Positions 24,019 through 32,425 of a stretch of 64,000 nt of DNA are shown piece by piece. The position numbers were made by a program, and so were the translations under genes. Location of the stretch: assembly GCA_022820945.1 (NCBI GenBank), contig JAJEEP010000027.1:1-64000 (forward strand), in the 5' to 3' direction. Below the pieces are notes generated by a model. It ran no database searches and was not told where the DNA came from. It worked only from the letters and a program-made list of their open reading frames with translations. Numbering within the stretch: the stretch's first letter is position 1; each line of letters starts with the position of its first letter. The DNA comes from Alphaproteobacteria bacterium (GTDB taxonomy: Bacteria; Pseudomonadota; Alphaproteobacteria; UBA828).

Positions 24019-25188
24019 TCAGCCAAGCCGCTCGATCAGCGTCGCGTTGGCCATGCCGCCGCTCTCGCACATGGTCTGAAGACCGAGCCGCCCACCGCTC
24101 TCCTCCAGGCTCCCGATCAGGTTCGCCGTGAGCCGCCCGCCCGAAGCGCCGACTGGATGGCCGAAGGCGATGGCTCCGCCGTTGACGTTGACCCGGTCCA
24201 GGTCCGCGCCCAACGTCTCCGCCCAGGCCAGCACCACCGACGCGAAGGCCTCGTTGACCTCGAAGCGGTCGATCTCGCCTAGGGTCCGGCCGCTCCGCGC
24301 CAGCAACTTCTCGGTCGCCGGGATGATCCCGGTGAGCATGAGCACGGGGTCGTCGCCCGAGACCGCGAAGTGCGTGATGGCGGCGCGGGGTGAGAGGTCC
24401 AACCGCTGCGCTGCCTCTTCGGAGGCGATCAGCATCGCCGACGCGCCATCGGAGACTTGGCTCGAGTTTCCCGCAGTCACCACCCACTCGATCTCCGGGA
24501 AGCGCACCGCCGTCGCTTCGTCCACGAAGGCCGGCTCCAGCGCTGCGAGCTTTTCGGCCGTGGTGTTGCGGCGGATGCCTTCGTCCCTGGCGATACCGTC
24601 GATGGGTAAGATGTCGCGTTCGAAGAGTCCGTGGTCCTCCGCTGCCGCCGCGCGCCGGTGGGAGCGCAGCGCGTAGGCGTCGAGCGCCTCACGCGTCAGC
24701 CCCCAGCGAGCGGCAATGAGTTCAGCGGAGATGCCCTGGTGCACCAGGCCGTCCGGATAGCGCTGGTGCAGCATGGGTCCCAGATTGTCCTTGCCGAGCC
24801 GGTTGCTGCGCATCGGCACGCGGCTCATCATCTCGACGCCGCAGGCGATGGCGAGGTCGTAGGCGCCCGCCATCACGCCCTGTGCCGCAAAGTCCATCGC
24901 CTGCTGGGCAGAGCCGCACTTACGGTCGATGGTCACGGCGGGAACGGTCTCGGGAAAGCCTGCGGCAAGCCACGCCTGGCGGCCGATGTTGGCTGCCTGC
25001 TCGCCGACCTGAATGACGCAGCCTGCGATCGCGTCGTCGACCGCGCCGGGGTCGATGCCGTTGCGTGCGACCAGGCCATGGAGTGTGCGTGCCAGCAGGT
25101 CGACCGGGTGAACCCCGCTCAGGGCGCCGCCCTCGCGCCCTCTGGCGAAGGGCGTGCGGACCACGTCGACGATGAAGGCGCGGCGCAT
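24019..25188 (-). CDS. Thiolase family protein (acetyl-CoA C-acyltransferase)
   Basis: 389 residues from ATG 25188. The acylated Cys is C91 in DRKCGSAQQAMDF. The C-terminal motifs are VNGGAIAFGHPVGASGGRL (catalytic His) and TMCESGGMANATLIERLG, where the second Cys lies in CESGGMAN, as in degradative thiolases with CEGGGMAN instead of CIGGGQG. It would cleave a 3-oxoacyl-CoA with CoA to acetyl-CoA and a shortened acyl-CoA. It is the last gene of the nine-gene run, starting 1 bp after the carboxyltransferase-like gene, so thiolysis is probably the final step of that pathway. Confidence 0.93.
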   Translation of the reverse strand: MRRAFIVDVVRTPFARGREGGALSGVHPVDLLARTLHGLVARNGIDPGAVDDAIAGCVIQVGEQAANIGRQAWLAAGFPETVPAVTIDRKCGSAQQAMDFAAQGVMAGAYDLAIACGVEMMSRVPMRSNRLGKDNLGPMLHQRYPDGLVHQGISAELIAARWGLTREALDAYALRSHRRAAAAEDHGLFERDILPIDGIARDEGIRRNTTAEKLAALEPAFVDEATAVRFPEIEWVVTAGNSSQVSDGASAMLIASEEAAQRLDLSPRAAITHFAVSGDDPVLMLTGIIPATEKLLARSGRTLGEIDRFEVNEAFASVVLAWAETLGADLDRVNVNGGAIAFGHPVGASGGRLTANLIGSLEESGGRLGLQTMCESGGMANATLIERLG

Positions 25189-25189
25189 T

Positions 25190-26650
25190 CTAGTCGCCGC
25201 GGCGGAGCGACACCGAGAGAGTGGCGGTCTCCAACTCGACATACTTGGAAGTGGAGAGCGCCATGAGCTTGCGCACCTCCTCGAGCTCCGGCGTAGAGAG
25301 CAGCGGAAAGTCGCGCCTCACCGGGCCGGCGGCCCGCATTTTCTCGAGATCCGCCGCGGGGACCAGGGCGCGCAGGATCAACTCGTCGTCGTCGCGGGTG
25401 CCGTGGCGTTTGCGCAGCTCGGCAACGGTGGGCTGTTCCGGCGGCTCGGCCAGCACCTCCTTGGCGCGCGGAGCCGCCATGATGCGGTCCAGCACGTCCT
25501 CATCGATGGGCGCAACCGGCTTGCCGTAGTGCCCGCCGGCATACTGGATCACTTCGTCCGGGATCACCGAGTAGCGCTCGCCGGTGACGATGTTGAGCAC
25601 GGCGAGGGTGCCGACGAGCTGGGAGAAGGGCGTTGCCATGCCGGGATATCCCAGCTCCTGGCGCACACGGCCGGTCTCCTCCAGCACGTCGTCGAGACGA
25701 TCCGCCATTTCGTGCTGGACGAGCTGTGCCTTGAGCGTGCCCATCATCCCGCCCGGTATCTGATGACGCACGGAGAAGAGGTCGTATTCCTGGGGCACGC
25801 CGACGGAGAAGCCCGCAGCTCCGGCCACGCGCTCGAAGTGCTCGGCGATCTCGGGCAGCAGCGAGCGGTCGATGTGGTGGGTGTGGCCCAGGTGCTCGAC
25901 GTTTCGTGTCATCACCTCGACCGAAGGGACGGACGGGCCGTTCGCCATCGGCCCGCACGCCGTGTGCAGAATGCGGATGCCGAGCTTGATGGCCTCCACG
26001 TAAGCACGGCCGGAGGCGCCCAGCAGATTATTCGAATGGAACTCGATGGGCTTGCCGCGTGCATTCGCCATGATCGCCGGCACCAGCGTGCGCATGCGGT
26101 CCGGCTCCAGCACGCCGCCCGTGTCGTAGAGCAGGAGCGTGTCGATGTCCGGCGAGGCCGACAGCCTGTCCGCCTTGTCGGCGTAGTAATCGTCAGTGTG
26201 GACCGGGCTCAGCGTGAACATGATGGCGCCCGCCACCTCGGCGCCGAACTCCTTGGCCACCTTCGCGAGGCGGTGCGTCTTGTCGATGTTGAAGAGCACA
26301 TCGTAAATCCAGAAGCTGCGGCAGCCGTGCACGCAGAGCTGCCGCATCCAGACGTCCATCAACGCATCGGGCGTGACGCCGAAGGTGACGCTCGCGTTGC
26401 TGCGCATGCCGCCCCGGATCGTGCTGTTGGGCATGGCGTCGACCAGGAGGTCGAGCCCTTCCCACGGGTTCTCGCGGCAGTGGCGGATCAGCACCTCGAA
26501 CAGGCTCGATCCGGTGAGGTCCACCACGCGGTAGCCCACCCGGTCGATCACCGGCGCGATGGGGAGCGCCATGCCCGCCTGCATGCGCATGCCCCAGAGG
26601 CTCTGCTGGCCGTCGCGCATGGTCTCGTCGAGGAATTCGATGTGCGCCAT
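25190..26650 (-). CDS. Carboxyltransferase-like protein of the pyruvate carboxylase/oxaloacetate decarboxylase type, altered active site
   Basis: 486 residues from ATG 26650. The start MAHIEFLDETMRDGQQSLWG is the DRE-TIM signature of pyruvate carboxylase CT domains (D13 a metal ligand). ENPWEGLDLLVDAMPNSTIR and RQLCVHGCRSFWIYDVLFNI follow the CT pattern. Two ligand sites differ from the family: the Lys of the I-K-D-M-A-G block, carbamylated in pyruvate carboxylase, is Tyr (Y175 in LLLYDTGG), and HxH is HxN (H205, N207 in EFHSNNLLG). The C-terminal region has the conserved ATPFSQLVGTLAVLNIV block and a PYC-like tail, but no biotinyl domain. It lies next to biotin carboxylase and BCCP genes, so a carboxylation role is likely, with a non-standard acceptor. 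Confidence 0.85.
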   Translation of the reverse strand: MAHIEFLDETMRDGQQSLWGMRMQAGMALPIAPVIDRVGYRVVDLTGSSLFEVLIRHCRENPWEGLDLLVDAMPNSTIRGGMRSNASVTFGVTPDALMDVWMRQLCVHGCRSFWIYDVLFNIDKTHRLAKVAKEFGAEVAGAIMFTLSPVHTDDYYADKADRLSASPDIDTLLLYDTGGVLEPDRMRTLVPAIMANARGKPIEFHSNNLLGASGRAYVEAIKLGIRILHTACGPMANGPSVPSVEVMTRNVEHLGHTHHIDRSLLPEIAEHFERVAGAAGFSVGVPQEYDLFSVRHQIPGGMMGTLKAQLVQHEMADRLDDVLEETGRVRQELGYPGMATPFSQLVGTLAVLNIVTGERYSVIPDEVIQYAGGHYGKPVAPIDEDVLDRIMAAPRAKEVLAEPPEQPTVAELRKRHGTRDDDELILRALVPAADLEKMRAAGPVRRDFPLLSTPELEEVRKLMALSTSKYVELETATLSVSLRRGD

Positions 26651-26661
26651 CGGTGCCCCCC

Positions 26662-28020
26662 TCAGTGCACCAGCGAGGGCATGAATGTGTCTTCGAGCCA
26701 GCGCGTGTTGAGCCTGTTTGCCATGAAGTCTTGGTGCCTCACCAGGCGCGCCTGGAAGGCAAGGTTCGTGTCGATCCCGTCGATCCGAAACTTCTCCAAC
26801 GCACCGCCCATGCGGGTCACCGCCTCGGCACGGTCGTCGGCGCGTACGATCAGCTTGGCGATCATGCTGTCGTAGAAGGGGGGCACGAAGGCGCCATTGC
26901 GGCAATGGCTGTCAATGCGAATGCCTTCGCCCGCAGGCAGGTGCCAGGCGGAGATCGTCCCCGGCGAGGGCGCGAATTCGCGTTCTGGTGCCTCCGCGTT
27001 GATGCGGCATTCGATGGCGTGGCCGCTGACGGCGATGTCCTCTTGCGCGACGCTGAGCCCGCCGCCCCCGACGATCCTGAGCTGCTCCTCGATCAGGTCG
27101 ACGCCGGTGACTTCCTCCGTCACCGGATGCTCCACCTGGATGCGCACGTTGGCCTCGATGAAATAAGCCTCGCCCCTGTCCACGTCGTAGAGGAACTCCA
27201 CCGTGCCGGCGCTGCGATAGTCGAGATGACGTGCGAGGCGGCACGCCGCCTCGTGAATTTGCGCGCGTGCCTCGGCGGGTAGCGCCGCCGCCGGCGCCTC
27301 CTCCACGATCTTCTGGAAGCGCCGCTGCACCGAGCAGTCGCGTTCGCCGTAGTGGACGACCGCGCCCGCGCCGTCCCCCATGATCTGCACTTCAACGTGG
27401 CGCGCGTCCTCCACGAAGCGCTCGACGAAGAGCGCTCCGTCGCCGAAGGCGGCTTCGGCTTCCGCCGACGCGCGCTCGAAGCCGCCGTCGATGTCCGCCT
27501 CAGCGCGTGCGACGAACATGCCGCGGCCGCCGCCGCCAGCACTCGCCTTCAGCAGCACCGGATAACCGACCGAGGCGGCGAAGGAGCTGGCCTCGGCCGT
27601 CGAGCGGATTTCGCCCGAGCCGGGAACGATGGGCACGTTCGCTTCGGCCGCGATGGCGCGGGCGCTGAGCTTGTCGCCGAGCCGCTCGATGGTCTCCGCC
27701 CGCGGCCCGACGAACGCGATCCCTTCCCCCTCGCAGAGCGCCGCGAGCGCCGCCGATTCGGAGAGAAAGCCGTAGCCCGGATGCAGCGCGTCGCAGGCGG
27801 TGGCCTTGGCCGCGTGCACCAGCAGGTTGGCGTTGAGGTAGCTGTCGCGCGCCGGTGCAGGGCCGAGCACTACGGCGCGATCCGCGAGTTCTGCTGCGAA
27901 GCCATCGCGGTCAACATCGGAGACGCCGACCACGCTCTCGAGGCCGAGCGACTGGCAGGCGCGGACGATGCGCACGGCGATTTCGCCCCGATTGGCAACG
28001 AAGACGCGCGAGAGGGCCAT
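26662..28020 (-). CDS. Biotin carboxylase subunit
   Basis: 452 residues from ATG 28020, overlapping the BCCP stop by one base. VFVANRGEIAVRIVRACQSL begins the family; the ATP-grasp Gly-rich loop is KASAGGGGRGMFVA; metal and bicarbonate sites are in FIEANVRIQVEHPVTEEVTG. It carboxylates biotin on BCCP using ATP and bicarbonate. Length and motifs are normal for AccC-like subunits. It sits in the middle of the nine-gene operon between BCCP and the carboxyltransferase-like gene. The lack of an accA/accD-type CT and the presence of a PYC-type CT argue against a fatty-acid acetyl-CoA carboxylase role. Confidence 0.93.
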   Translation of the reverse strand: MALSRVFVANRGEIAVRIVRACQSLGLESVVGVSDVDRDGFAAELADRAVVLGPAPARDSYLNANLLVHAAKATACDALHPGYGFLSESAALAALCEGEGIAFVGPRAETIERLGDKLSARAIAAEANVPIVPGSGEIRSTAEASSFAASVGYPVLLKASAGGGGRGMFVARAEADIDGGFERASAEAEAAFGDGALFVERFVEDARHVEVQIMGDGAGAVVHYGERDCSVQRRFQKIVEEAPAAALPAEARAQIHEAACRLARHLDYRSAGTVEFLYDVDRGEAYFIEANVRIQVEHPVTEEVTGVDLIEEQLRIVGGGGLSVAQEDIAVSGHAIECRINAEAPEREFAPSPGTISAWHLPAGEGIRIDSHCRNGAFVPPFYDSMIAKLIVRADDRAEAVTRMGGALEKFRIDGIDTNLAFQARLVRHQDFMANRLNTRWLEDTFMPSLVH

Positions 28021-28526
28021 CACGCCGGCTCGGCTGTCTCCGCCTCCGGCTTGACCAGAAAGAGCGGCGCGCCGTACTCCACCATCTCGCCGTCCTTCAC
28101 GCAGGCCTTGGCGATCTGGCCGCTGATCCCGGCCCGCACCGGCGTGAACAGCTTCATCACCTCGATCAGGCACACCTCGGTGGTCTCGCCGATTTCCTGG
28201 CCGACTTCCACGTAGGGCGCCGCGCCCGGCTTGGGTGCGCGATAGAAGGTGCCGAGGTTGGGCGCCGTGATCGGGATAAGCCCATCCGTCGGTGCGCCGT
28301 CCGCCGGAGCGCCGGGCGCGTCCGGTGTGGGTGTTGGCGTGGCATGGTCAGGCGAGGCTACCGCATCATCCTCGGGCGATATTTCCACTATCGACCGCAG
28401 CGGCACCGCATCCGCATTCTTGGAGAGCACCAGCTTGAGGCCATCGGTCTCAAGGCGCAGCTCTCGCCAATCCGACTGTTCGAACAGCCGGATCAGCACC
28501 TCGACCTCCTTGCGGTCAACGGTCAT
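28020..28526 (-). CDS. Biotin carboxyl carrier protein
   Basis: 168 residues from ATG 28526. The N-terminal AccB-like part (VEVLIRLFEQSDWRELRLET) is followed by a Pro/Ala/Thr-rich hinge (about 55-82) and a biotinyl domain. The biotinylated Lys is K125 in IEVMKLFTPV, a variant of the usual E-A-M-K-M. It carries carboxybiotin between the carboxylase and the carboxyltransferase. It overlaps the PPDK-like gene by four bases (ATGA) and the biotin carboxylase gene by one, so its translation is coupled on both sides. That coupling is the best sequence evidence that phosphorylation and carboxylation belong together. Confidence 0.93.
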   Translation of the reverse strand: MTVDRKEVEVLIRLFEQSDWRELRLETDGLKLVLSKNADAVPLRSIVEISPEDDAVASPDHATPTPTPDAPGAPADGAPTDGLIPITAPNLGTFYRAPKPGAAPYVEVGQEIGETTEVCLIEVMKLFTPVRAGISGQIAKACVKDGEMVEYGAPLFLVKPEAETAEPA

Positions 28527-30292
28527 GCGGCCACCTCCGCCCGCAGCGCACGATCGGCCGCGCATGCGGCGAGCAGCGCCGGCAGGGCCTGGCGCACGAC
28601 GATGAAATCGAGGCCCGCTGCGACGGCAGCCGCGACACCGGCGTCGCTCGCAAGCGCCCCGCCGCTGGCACCCGATGCGCCCTCGAGCAGCCAGGGCAAT
28701 CTCTGACGGTCCTCGCCGCCTGGCAGCCGGTCGAGATCGAGCGCGCCCTTCGGCGCCGCCTCGTCCGCGCGGTAGACTGCGAGCGGCGCGGCTGCACGTG
28801 CCCACGCCGCGATCCGGCGCAGGTACGGATCGTCCATCTCGGCGGGAACGCTCACCGGCAACGCACCGTCGAATACCCGTCCCGCCTTGCCGTCCACCGT
28901 CACCTCCCTGCCCGCAAGCGCCGCGCCCACGCCCACACCGCAACCGACGACGCAGGGGACTCCGAGGGAGCGGCTTACCACGGCGGCATGGGAGGTCGCA
29001 CCCCCGGTCTCGGTCACGACGGCGCAGGCGGCGACCATGCCGTGCACGTCCTCCGGGCTGGTTGTCGGGCGGGCCAGCACCACGTTCTCTCCGGCCTCGC
29101 CGCGCGTCTCGGCCTCGTCCGCCTCCAGCACGACCCGGCCGATGCCGATGCCGGGGCCCGCCCCCTCTCCTTCGGCCAGCAGAGCAGCGGCCTCCCCCGC
29201 GCCCTCGGCTAGTCGGGGCATGAGCAGTGTGCGCACCTGCGCCGCACTGACGCGGGTGAGCGCTTCGTCGGTGGAGATCGTTCCCTCGTTCACCAGATCA
29301 ACGGCGATGCGGACGGCCGCGGCAGGGGCGCGTGCGGCGGTGCGGGTCTGCAACAGATAGAGCGTGCCTTCTTGTACCGAGAACTCGATGTCCTGAACAT
29401 CCCGGTTCAGCGCTTCAAGCCGTCGGGCAGCGTCGATCAGCGCGTCGTGCGCGTCCGGCAGGGATGTCGCCAGTGCATCGAGGCCTTGCGGTGCGAGTTG
29501 CCCGGACACCACGTCCTCGCCCTGTGCACGCGCGAGGTATTCGCCGTAGAGCTCCGGCACGCCGGTGAGCGGGTTGCGGGTGAAGAGCACGCCCGTCCCG
29601 CTCCTCTTGCCGAGGTTGCCGAACACCATGGCCTGCACCGTAACGGCCGTTCCCGCGTCGTCGGGCAGCCCGTGATGCTTGCGATAGCGCCGCGCGCGCC
29701 GGCCGTTCCAGGAGTCGAACACGGCACGGACCGCGCCGAGCAGCTGATCGTTCGGCTCCGCCGGCACGGGCCCTACGGCTCCGGCCTCGACGACGGCTGC
29801 GCGCCATTCTTCGATGCGTCCCTCGGGCGCAAGCCGGCCGAGCCCGGCCTTGAGCACGATGCGTGCATACATGTCGTGGAAGCGACGGTGCGTGTCACGG
29901 GCAAATGCGGCATCGCCGCTCTCCCGCGCGAGCGCGGCTTCAATCTCCTCGTTAATCCCGAGATTAAGCACCGTGTCCAGCATGCCCGGCATGCTGACGG
30001 CGGCGCCGGAGCGTATGGAAAGCAGCAGCGGCTTCTCGGCCGCGCCGAAGCGGCGTCCGGTCTCCGCCTCCAGCACGGCGATGCCGGCGTAAAGCTCGTC
30101 GGCGAGGCCGCCGGGCAGCGCGCCCTCGGCGAGATAGGCTCGGCAGGCCTCGGTGGTCACCACGAAGGCGGGTGGCACCGGCAGGCCTGCGTGGCGCATG
30201 GAGGCGATGTTCCACGCCTTGCCACCGGCGCGCGCGCGGTCGGGCAGCGCCGCGCCGTCGAGGGAAAAGACCCAGCGGCCGACGGCGCCCAT
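28523..30292 (-). CDS. PPDK-like protein: ATP-grasp plus phosphohistidine domain, no pyruvate/PEP barrel
   Basis: 589 residues from ATG 30292. Residues about 20-320 match the pyruvate phosphate dikinase ATP-binding region (GGKAWNIASM, LLLSIRSGAAVSMPGMLDTV, DVQDIEFSVQEGTLYLLQTR). The swivel domain has TETGGATSHAAVVSRS with the phosphoryl-accepting H435. After about residue 480 only some 110 residues remain, where normal PPDK (about 880) has its large PEP/pyruvate TIM barrel. It should therefore autophosphorylate from ATP and pass the phosphate to an acceptor bound elsewhere, like the split phenylphosphate synthase or rifampin phosphotransferase. It starts 2 bp after the 200-residue gene and overlaps BCCP. 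Confidence 0.85.
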   Translation of the reverse strand: MGAVGRWVFSLDGAALPDRARAGGKAWNIASMRHAGLPVPPAFVVTTEACRAYLAEGALPGGLADELYAGIAVLEAETGRRFGAAEKPLLLSIRSGAAVSMPGMLDTVLNLGINEEIEAALARESGDAAFARDTHRRFHDMYARIVLKAGLGRLAPEGRIEEWRAAVVEAGAVGPVPAEPNDQLLGAVRAVFDSWNGRRARRYRKHHGLPDDAGTAVTVQAMVFGNLGKRSGTGVLFTRNPLTGVPELYGEYLARAQGEDVVSGQLAPQGLDALATSLPDAHDALIDAARRLEALNRDVQDIEFSVQEGTLYLLQTRTAARAPAAAVRIAVDLVNEGTISTDEALTRVSAAQVRTLLMPRLAEGAGEAAALLAEGEGAGPGIGIGRVVLEADEAETRGEAGENVVLARPTTSPEDVHGMVAACAVVTETGGATSHAAVVSRSLGVPCVVGCGVGVGAALAGREVTVDGKAGRVFDGALPVSVPAEMDDPYLRRIAAWARAAAPLAVYRADEAAPKGALDLDRLPGGEDRQRLPWLLEGASGASGGALASDAGVAAAVAAGLDFIVVRQALPALLAACAADRALRAEVAA

Positions 30293-30294
30293 GC

Positions 30295-30897
30295 CTATTC
30301 CTGGCGCGTGCGGCCGAGGATGCGCAGCAGGTCCTCGTGCAGCTCGAACCACACCGTGTGATAGGACTCAATCTTCGCGCCGCTGACCCACTCGATAGCG
30401 CCGTCCTCGGCCTTTTCCAGTGCCGCCTCGAGCTTTTCCGCGTAGATCGCAAGGCGCGGCAGCCCGGCACTCAGTTGCCCCAGGATCGCCTCCGCCCGTT
30501 CGTGCAGGGCGCCAAGGCGGTCGATCAGGCGGTCGTCATAGTCCTTGTTGGCGTGGTCGTTCAGCACGCTCTCGCCATCGATCTCGATGGTCTGCCAGGC
30601 AGTCATGAGCTGCTTCAGCTCTCGGTTGATCGCCTCGAAGCGCTCGTGGGCGGCGGCGAACGTCGCGTCGGCTCGTTGGGCGGCAAAGAGGCGGGAATAG
30701 GCGCCGTTCAGCGCCACACGCGCGACCGGGGTCAGGGAATAGGCCTCGCCGGCACGGGCTGCGCGGCCCCTGGCGACCGCCTCGTCGAGCGCCGCCTGCA
30801 CCGCGGCCTCGTCGAGCCCGAGCGCGGCGGCGACCGCCGCGGCATCTGCGTGCTTCTTGATCGCGAGGCCGTGGAGCACGAGATAGCTGTCTGTCAT
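30295..30897 (-). CDS. Uncharacterised helical protein with winged-helix-like N-terminus
   Basis: 200 residues, predicted mostly helical. Residues 1-70 (VLHGLAIKKHADAAAVAAAL, LDEAVARGRAARAGEAYSLT) look like a small winged-helix domain. The remainder has a coiled-coil-prone middle (ELKQLMTAWQTIEIDGESVL) and an end WFELHEDLLRILGRTRQE. It is encoded 3 bp after the acyl-CoA ligase and 2 bp before the PPDK-like gene. Such a protein could be an accessory subunit of the kinase rather than a regulator, given its tight placement between enzyme genes. No family named with confidence. Confidence 0.7.
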   Translation of the reverse strand: MTDSYLVLHGLAIKKHADAAAVAAALGLDEAAVQAALDEAVARGRAARAGEAYSLTPVARVALNGAYSRLFAAQRADATFAAAHERFEAINRELKQLMTAWQTIEIDGESVLNDHANKDYDDRLIDRLGALHERAEAILGQLSAGLPRLAIYAEKLEAALEKAEDGAIEWVSGAKIESYHTVWFELHEDLLRILGRTRQE

Positions 30898-30900
30898 CGC

Positions 30901-32385
30901 TCAGGCACTCTTCCGCTCGACCGCCGCGTCGGCGGTGGCGATGACCTGGTCGCGGACCGCGCGGCGCAGGAGCTTGCCTGCCCCGCTTTTGGGGAGCGTG
31001 TCCCAGATCTCGACGCTCTTCGGGCACTTGTAGCCGGCAAGCCGCTCCCGGCAGAAGAGCCGCACGGCCTCGGAGTCCAGGCCGGGCCGCCCGGCCACCA
31101 CAGCATGGACTCGATCGCCCCATTTGTCGTCCGGCAGACCCACCACCGCGGCCTCGACGACACCCTCATGGGCCAGCAGCACGTCCTCGATTTCGCGCGG
31201 ATAGACGTTGTAGCCGCCGCTGATGAGCATGTCGTTCTTGCGGTCGAGGATGTAGACGAAGCCATCCTCGTCCATCCGCCCGATGTCGCCGGTGTGGAGC
31301 CAGCCGTTGCGGAAGGCCTTGGCCGTCTCCTCAGGCCGGTTCCAGTAACGGGCCATGAGCTGGGTGCCGCGACAGACAATCTCGCCGCGCTCGCCGGCGG
31401 GAACGGGATTGTCGTCCTCGTCGAAAATCGCGACGTCCACGGTGGTATAGGGCCGCCCGCACGAGCCGACCCGATCATGGTCCTCCGGCCCGAGGTAGGT
31501 GATCACCATGGGCGATTCCGCTTGGCCGTAGGTCTGGGCGAAGACCGGCCCGAAGCGGGCCATGGCGCGCTCCAGGAGGCTCGGCGCGATTGGCGAGGCG
31601 CCATAGCAGATGCGCTTGAAGTGCAGCGCCGCTGTCTCCAGCGCGGGCTCCTCCATGATCATGGCCAGCATGGTGGGCACGAGAAATGTATGAGTCGCGC
31701 GCCCTTGATCGGCCAACTTGACGAAACCCGCGGCGTCGAAGTGCGGCATGATCAGCTGGTGCACGCCGCGCACAAGCGACGGCAGGAAGAAGGCGCCGGA
31801 CGCGTGCGCGATGGGCGCCGCGTGGAGGAAGCGATCGCCCGGCTCGAGATCGGGCACCAGGTCCATGAGAAAGGCGGAAAGCTCCGCCGTCTCCCCAAGC
31901 GTGGTCAGCGTGACGGCCTTGGGCGCACCGGTAGTCCCGCCAGTGAAGCCGAGACGGAAAGGTGCTTGGAGGTCGCGGTCCACGCGGCAGGGGCCGGCGT
32001 GTCCGCCGTCGATGAGTCGGTGGAGGGCATCGAGGTCGTAGGCCTTTGGCACGCCGAAGCCATCCGTCCCGTCGTGGATCAGGCCGCGCGCGCCGCTCTC
32101 GGCGAGCTTGTAAGAGTGATCTGTGTTCGTCTCGCGGACGTTGAGCGAGACCCGCACGAGGCCCGACTTGGCGAGCGCGTAGTAGGCGACCAGACAGTCG
32201 ATCCCGTTGGGCAGCAGGACGCCGACGCGGTCGCCGGGCACGAGGCCTTCAACCAAGAGCGCATTGCCAAGCCGATCCGTCGCCGCATTGAAGTCTCTAT
32301 AGCTGAGCGTGCGCTCGCCCTCGGTCAGCGCCGGCGCCTCGCCGAACATGTGCGCTGCGCGCCGGATGTATTCGCCGATCTGCAT
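30901..32385 (-). CDS. AMP-forming acyl-CoA ligase
   Basis: 494 residues. The P-loop-like motif is GFTGGTTGAPKAVTLT; YGASPIAPSLLERAMARFGP and TYGQAESPM are the A4/A5 motifs; TGDIGRMDEDGFVYILDRKN is A7/A8; the terminal catalytic Lys lies in LPKSGAGKLLRR. It belongs to the broad class that adenylates carboxylic acids (aryl, fatty or beta-keto acids) and transfers them to CoA. It is in the nine-gene operon, 40 bp after the 518-residue gene and 3 bp before the 200-residue gene. Within the proposed route it would activate the carboxylated product before thiolysis. Substrate cannot be read from the sequence. Confidence 0.9.
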   Translation of the reverse strand: MQIGEYIRRAAHMFGEAPALTEGERTLSYRDFNAATDRLGNALLVEGLVPGDRVGVLLPNGIDCLVAYYALAKSGLVRVSLNVRETNTDHSYKLAESGARGLIHDGTDGFGVPKAYDLDALHRLIDGGHAGPCRVDRDLQAPFRLGFTGGTTGAPKAVTLTTLGETAELSAFLMDLVPDLEPGDRFLHAAPIAHASGAFFLPSLVRGVHQLIMPHFDAAGFVKLADQGRATHTFLVPTMLAMIMEEPALETAALHFKRICYGASPIAPSLLERAMARFGPVFAQTYGQAESPMVITYLGPEDHDRVGSCGRPYTTVDVAIFDEDDNPVPAGERGEIVCRGTQLMARYWNRPEETAKAFRNGWLHTGDIGRMDEDGFVYILDRKNDMLISGGYNVYPREIEDVLLAHEGVVEAAVVGLPDDKWGDRVHAVVAGRPGLDSEAVRLFCRERLAGYKCPKSVEIWDTLPKSGAGKLLRRAVRDQVIATADAAVERKSA

Positions 32386-32425
32386 AAGCGTGGTCGCTGG
32401 AGTGTGCGGGGGAGGGGCCGCGCCG

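Noticed and set aside
25154-26875. Long plus-strand open frame opposite the carboxyltransferase-like gene
   Set aside because: His/Arg/Glu-rich translation without motifs; a mirror frame of a GC-rich gene whose minus-strand product has clear family blocks.
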